Assembly: GCA_964560325.1 (NCBI GenBank)
Contig: CAZLLV010000424.1
Location: 1 to 10,923 of the forward strand
Source of the DNA: CAZLLV01 sp964560325
GTDB lineage: Bacteria > Acidobacteriota > Thermoanaerobaculia > Multivoradales > DATKCC01
Direction: 5' to 3'
Length of the DNA stretch: 10,923 nucleotides
Part shown: piece after piece, positions 6,959 through 10,923 of the stretch
How the letters are laid out: every line of letters begins with the position of its first letter
How positions within the stretch are numbered: position 1 is the first letter of the stretch
Made by a program: the position numbers and the translations under genes
The notes under the pieces: model-generated
The model's input: only the letters and a program-made list of their open reading frames with translations
What the model was told of the DNA's origin: nothing
Database searches by the model: none

Positions 6959-7557
6959 AGATCCTGGTCGTCGACAACTACGACTCCTTCACCTACAACC
7001 TGGTCCAGATGCTCGCCGCCGAGGGGGCCGCGGTCGACGTGGTGCGCAACGACGCGGAGACACCCGAGCGGCTGCTCGCGCGGGGCGCCGACGGGATCGT
7101 CCTCTCGCCCGGACCGGGGCGGCCGGAGGACGCCGGGGTCTGCCCCGATCTGCTCGCCCGCGCCCGCGATGCCCGCTCCGCGACCCCGGTCCTCGGCGTC
7201 TGTCTCGGGCACCAGGCGATGGGCGCCGTCTACGGCGCCCGTGTCGAGCGCGCGCCGACCCTGATGCACGGCAAGACCTCGCGCGTCCGCCACGACGGCA
7301 CCGGCCCCTTCCGTGGCCTGCCCGACCCGTTCGAGGCGACCCGCTACCACAGCCTCGTGGTGGCCGAGGAGACACTGCCCGAGGAGCTGGTGCCGAACGC
7401 CTGGAGCGAGGACGAGCGCGTGCTGATGGGCGTGCGCCACCGGGAGCTCCCCTGGTGGGGCGTCCAGTTCCACCCGGAGTCGATCCTCACCGAGGTCGGC
7501 CCGCTTCTCATGCGCAACTTCCTCGACCTCTGCCAGGGGGAGGGGGGCGGATGCTGA
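6955..7557 (+). CDS. trpG: Anthranilate synthase component II (glutamine amidotransferase)
   Basis: TrpG takes ammonia from glutamine and passes it to TrpE. The 200 residues are the usual size for a stand-alone class I amidotransferase. The start ILVVDNYDSFTYNLVQML is diagnostic of the TrpG/PabA group. SPGPGRPEDAG (51-61) is the oxyanion-region motif, LGVCLGHQAMG holds the nucleophile Cys83, and WGVQFHPESILTE holds His173 and Glu175. HGKTSR and RYHSLVV are also family marks. It is not fused to TrpE or TrpD. In organisms with a single such gene TrpG also serves PabB for folate; whether that holds here is unknown. The ATG overlaps the trpE stop (ATGA), with a weaker GAAAGG at 6941-6946. Its end overlaps trpD by 7 bases (ATGCTGA). 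Confidence 0.97.
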   Translation: MKILVVDNYDSFTYNLVQMLAAEGAAVDVVRNDAETPERLLARGADGIVLSPGPGRPEDAGVCPDLLARARDARSATPVLGVCLGHQAMGAVYGARVERAPTLMHGKTSRVRHDGTGPFRGLPDPFEATRYHSLVVAEETLPEELVPNAWSEDERVLMGVRHRELPWWGVQFHPESILTEVGPLLMRNFLDLCQGEGGGC

Positions 7558-8570
7558 ACGAACGGGAGGCCCTCGAGCGCCTGCTCGACGGTGGCGACCT
7601 GACGCGCCCCGAGATGCAGGCGCTCTTCGGGCGGCTGATGGACGGCCACCTCTCCGACCCGCTCAAGTCGGCCTTGCTGGTGGCGCTCCGCATGAAGGGG
7701 GAGACACCGTCCGAGATCGCCGGCGCGGCGGCGGCGATGCGCGAGCGGGCGGTCACGATCCCGCACTCGCGCGAGCGAGTGGTCGACACCTGCGGCACCG
7801 GCGGCGACCGGCGCGGCACGTTCAACATCTCGACCGCCGCGGCGCTGGTGGCGGCGTCGGGCGGCGTGCCGGTGGCGAAGCACGGCAACCGGTCGGTGTC
7901 GAGCCGATCGGGGAGCGCCGACGTGCTCGCCGCCCTCGGCGTCGACATCGAGGTTCCGCCGAAGGTCGCCGGCCGCGCCCTCGACGAGATCGGCATCGCC
8001 TTCCTCTTCGCGCCCCTCCTGCACCCGGCGATGCGGGAGGTGATGCCGGTGCGCAAGGCGCTCGGCGTGCGCACGGTCTTCAACGTCCTCGGCCCGCTCA
8101 CCAACCCGGCCGGCGCCCGCCGGCAGGTGATGGGGGTCTACGCCGAGGCGCTGGTCGAGCCGATCGCCCGGGTGCTGGCGGAGCTCGGCAGCGAGCACGC
8201 CCTGGTCGTCCACGGCCTCGACGGGCTCGACGAGATCACCACCACCGGCCCGACGCGGATCGGCGAGGTGCGCGCCGGCGAGGTGACGGTCTTCGAGGTC
8301 GAGCCCGAGCGGCTCGGGGTGCCCCGGGCGGAGCTCTCCGACCTCGCCGGCGGCGACCCGGAGGAGAACGCGCGCGCCATGGAGCGGGTGCTGGGCGGCG
8401 AGCCCGGGCCGCTCGCCGACGTGACCGCGGTCAACGCCGGCGCCGCGCTCTACGTCGGCGGCGCGGCGGAGAGCCTGGAGGCGGGGGTGGCGCGGGCGCG
8501 GGAGACGCTGTCCGGCGGCCGGGCGGTCGAGGTGCTGACGGCGCTCCGGGGGTACCGGCGGGCGCCATGA
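7551..8570 (+). CDS. trpD: Anthranilate phosphoribosyltransferase
   Basis: TrpD joins anthranilate to PRPP, giving phosphoribosyl-anthranilate. The 339 residues match the family. The PRPP-binding DTCGTGGDRRGTFNIS (79-94) and KHGNRSVSS (110-118) are clear, as are FNVLGPLTNPA (177-187), RQVMGVY and HGLDGLDEITTTG, whose Asp227-Glu228 pair matches the magnesium-binding DE. The N-terminal helical region (LTRPEMQALFGRLMDG, MKGETPSEIAGAAAAM) is typical. The ATG at 7551 is preceded by a purine-rich GGGGGAGGGGGG run and overlaps trpG by 7 bases in another frame. The frame is open further upstream, but that sequence lies inside trpG and does not look like the family. The stop overlaps trpC as ATGA. Confidence 0.97.
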   Translation: MLNEREALERLLDGGDLTRPEMQALFGRLMDGHLSDPLKSALLVALRMKGETPSEIAGAAAAMRERAVTIPHSRERVVDTCGTGGDRRGTFNISTAAALVAASGGVPVAKHGNRSVSSRSGSADVLAALGVDIEVPPKVAGRALDEIGIAFLFAPLLHPAMREVMPVRKALGVRTVFNVLGPLTNPAGARRQVMGVYAEALVEPIARVLAELGSEHALVVHGLDGLDEITTTGPTRIGEVRAGEVTVFEVEPERLGVPRAELSDLAGGDPEENARAMERVLGGEPGPLADVTAVNAGAALYVGGAAESLEAGVARARETLSGGRAVEVLTALRGYRRAP

Positions 8571-9352
8571 CGCGCGTCGCCCGCATCCTGCTCGACATCG
8601 TCGCCCGCCGCCGGGAGGCGGTGGCCGCCGTCGATCTCGACCGCGCGCCCTGGGCGCCGGCCGGCGAGCCCCTGGCGGTCGAGGAGAACGCCTTCCTCTC
8701 CGCCCTCGCCGCGCGCCGGGAGCGGGCGGTGATCGCCGAGGTCAAGATGGGCTCGCCCCGGATCGGCTCGCTCGTGGGACGGGTCGACCCGGTCGCCCAG
8801 GCCCGTGTCTACTCGACGCACGGCGCCGCGGCCCTCTCGGTGGTGGTCGAGCCCGATTTCTTCCACGGTTCCTACGAGCTGCTCGCCCGGTGCCGCGACG
8901 CCTCCGGCCTGCCGGCGATCGCCAAGGACTTCGTGGTCGACCCGGTGCAGCTCCGGTGGGCGAAGGAGGCGGGGGCGGACGCGGTGCTCCTGATCGCCGC
9001 CCTCTACGATCGGGAAGAGCTCGCCCGGCTCGCCGGCCTCGCCCGCGGGCTGGGGCTGGTGCCGCTGATCGAGACCCACGAGGCGGCCGACCTGGCGCTG
9101 CTGGCCGACGCCGCCTGGGAGCTGGTGGGGGTCAACACCCGGGATCTGCGCACCTTCGAGGTCGACCTCGCCCGCTCGGCCGAGCTGGTGCCGAGGCTGC
9201 CCGTGGGGGCGCTCCGGGTGGCGGAGAGCGGCATCGGCTCGGGCGCCGACGTGGCGGCGCTGCGGCAGGCCGGCTTCGACGCCTTCCTGGTCGGCGAGTC
9301 GCTGCTCCTCGCCGATGACCCCGGGGCGAAGATGGAGGAGCTGCTCTCGTGA
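8567..9352 (+). CDS. trpC: Indole-3-glycerol phosphate synthase
   Basis: TrpC closes the indole ring of CdRP with loss of carbon dioxide and water. The 261-residue (beta-alpha)8 barrel carries the expected active-site residues: Glu58 and Lys60 in IAEVKMGSPRIG, Lys120 in AIAKDFVVD (general acid), Glu169 in PLIETHEA, Asn190 and Arg192 in VGVNTRDL, and Glu220-Ser221 in RVAESGIG. Some usually strict signature positions differ: SPRIG for SPSxG, NTRDL for NNRDL, and SVVVEPDFFHGS for SVLTexxFFxGS. Function is still very likely, as the catalytic residues and context agree. Unlike in E. coli it is not fused to TrpF. The ATG overlaps trpD (ATGA) with no clear Shine-Dalgarno, so translation probably depends on coupling. 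The stop overlaps trpF (GTGA). Confidence 0.95.
   Translation: MTRVARILLDIVARRREAVAAVDLDRAPWAPAGEPLAVEENAFLSALAARRERAVIAEVKMGSPRIGSLVGRVDPVAQARVYSTHGAAALSVVVEPDFFHGSYELLARCRDASGLPAIAKDFVVDPVQLRWAKEAGADAVLLIAALYDREELARLAGLARGLGLVPLIETHEAADLALLADAAWELVGVNTRDLRTFEVDLARSAELVPRLPVGALRVAESGIGSGADVAALRQAGFDAFLVGESLLLADDPGAKMEELLS
9334..9340 (+). promoter_or_regulatory. Ribosome binding site of trpF
   Basis: GGAGGAG lies 8 bases before the GTG at 9349. It supports the GTG start overlapping the trpC stop. Confidence 0.75.
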
Positions 9353-10033
9353 GCGGGGTGATCGTCAAAGTCTGTGGCGTGACCCGGCCGGAAGATGCCG
9401 CGCTAGCGGTGGAGCTGGGCGCCGACCTCATCGGCGTCAACTTCCACCCGCCGAGCCCGCGCGCCCTCGACCCGGCGGCCGACGGCGCTCGCCTGCTCGA
9501 GATCGCCGACGCCGTCGCCTCCGCCGGCGACGGCGGGCACCGCGCCCTCCTCGTCGGCGTCTTCGTCCACCGGCCGCCGGCCGAGATCGAGGAGATCGCC
9601 GAGTCGGCGCGCCTCGACCTGGTACAGCTCCACGGCGACCCCACCGCCGCCGAGGCCGCGCGCTTCGGCGAGCGGGCGATCCGGGTCTTCCGGACCACCG
9701 GCGCCGCGGCGCTCGACGCCGCCGCGGACGAGATCGAGCGCCATCCGCCGGTCTGGGGCTACCTGTTCGACACGCCGCCCGGCGCATATCGTGCAGCTTC
9801 GGAGGCCGATCCCTTCGGCGGTACGGGCGAGTCGTGGGATCATGGGGCGGTCCGGCGTGTCGTGGCGCGGACGGAGCTCCCGGTGCTGATCGCCGGCGGC
9901 CTCCGGCCGGGCAACGCCCGCGCCGCCCTGGCGGCCTCGGGCGCGCGCGGGATCGACGTCTGCTCCGGCGTCGAGTCCGCCCCCGGGGTGAAGGACGCCG
10001 ACCTGACGAGACGTCTGTTCGAGGAGATACGCG

Positions 10034-10056
<23 letters not shown>
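9349..10056 (+). CDS. trpF: Phosphoribosylanthranilate isomerase
   Basis: TrpF catalyses the Amadori rearrangement of phosphoribosyl-anthranilate to CdRP, chemically the same kind of reaction as HisA. The 235-residue barrel is longer than the usual 200-210. Visible motifs are IVKVCGVTRPEDA with catalytic Cys9, GADLIGVNFHPPSPR, LVQLHGD, YLFDT with catalytic Asp141, WDHGAV, LIAGGLRPGNA and GIDVCSGVESAPGVKD. A loop of about eight extra residues after LFDT (143-162, about 9775-9834) is Gly/Ala/Ser-rich and uses codons such as gca, tat, cgt, gct, gat and cat, which are rare elsewhere in the window. Having a dedicated TrpF means the HisA domain upstream need not be a PriA-type dual isomerase. The GTG overlaps trpC by 4 bases. 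The end runs 23 bases into trpB. Confidence 0.96.
10021..10027 (+). promoter_or_regulatory. Ribosome binding site of trpB
   Basis: GAGGAGA lies 6 bases before the ATG at 10034. It supports a start inside trpF, giving a 23-base overlap. Confidence 0.7.

Positions 10057-10923
<867 letters not shown>

Overview
The window is one uninterrupted stretch of plus-strand coding sequence from a very GC-rich bacterium (well above 70% G+C by eye, with most codons ending in G or C). It carries most of a histidine operon followed directly by most of a tryptophan operon. The order is hisD (3' part) - hisC - hisB - hisH - hisA/hisF (one fused gene) - hisIE - trpE - trpG - trpD - trpC - trpF - trpB (5' part). 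No mobile element, RNA gene, CRISPR array, terminator or recognisable promoter is visible. The organism cannot be named safely. The composition and tight his-trp linkage would fit a high-GC environmental lineage (Acidobacteriota-like, actinobacterial or similar), but that is only a guess.

Region 1-5495 is the histidine part. HisD does the last two oxidations, HisC the transamination and HisB the dehydration of imidazole-glycerol phosphate. HisH supplies ammonia to HisF, HisA isomerises ProFAR to PRFAR, HisF cyclises PRFAR, and HisIE does the second and third steps. HisG and a histidinol-phosphate phosphatase are not in the window. The standout is a 521-residue HisA-HisF fusion (3280-4845): two complete, apparently active (beta-alpha)8 barrels joined by only a few residues. 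It links two consecutive enzymes, while the HisF ammonia gate and a separate upstream HisH are kept.

Region 5492-10923 is the tryptophan part. TrpE and TrpG form anthranilate synthase, TrpD is the phosphoribosyltransferase, TrpF the isomerase, TrpC the indole-glycerol-phosphate synthase and TrpB the beta subunit of tryptophan synthase. trpA is expected just downstream. TrpE keeps the motifs tied to tryptophan feedback inhibition.

All eleven gene junctions overlap: nine by 4 bases (ATGA or GTGA), one by 7 and one by 23. There is not a single non-coding base in the window. The his and trp halves are joined by the same kind of GTGA overlap, so nothing between them could hold a leader or attenuator. 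Several of the enzymes also carry short hydrophilic loop insertions whose codons are noticeably less GC-ending than the surrounding gene.
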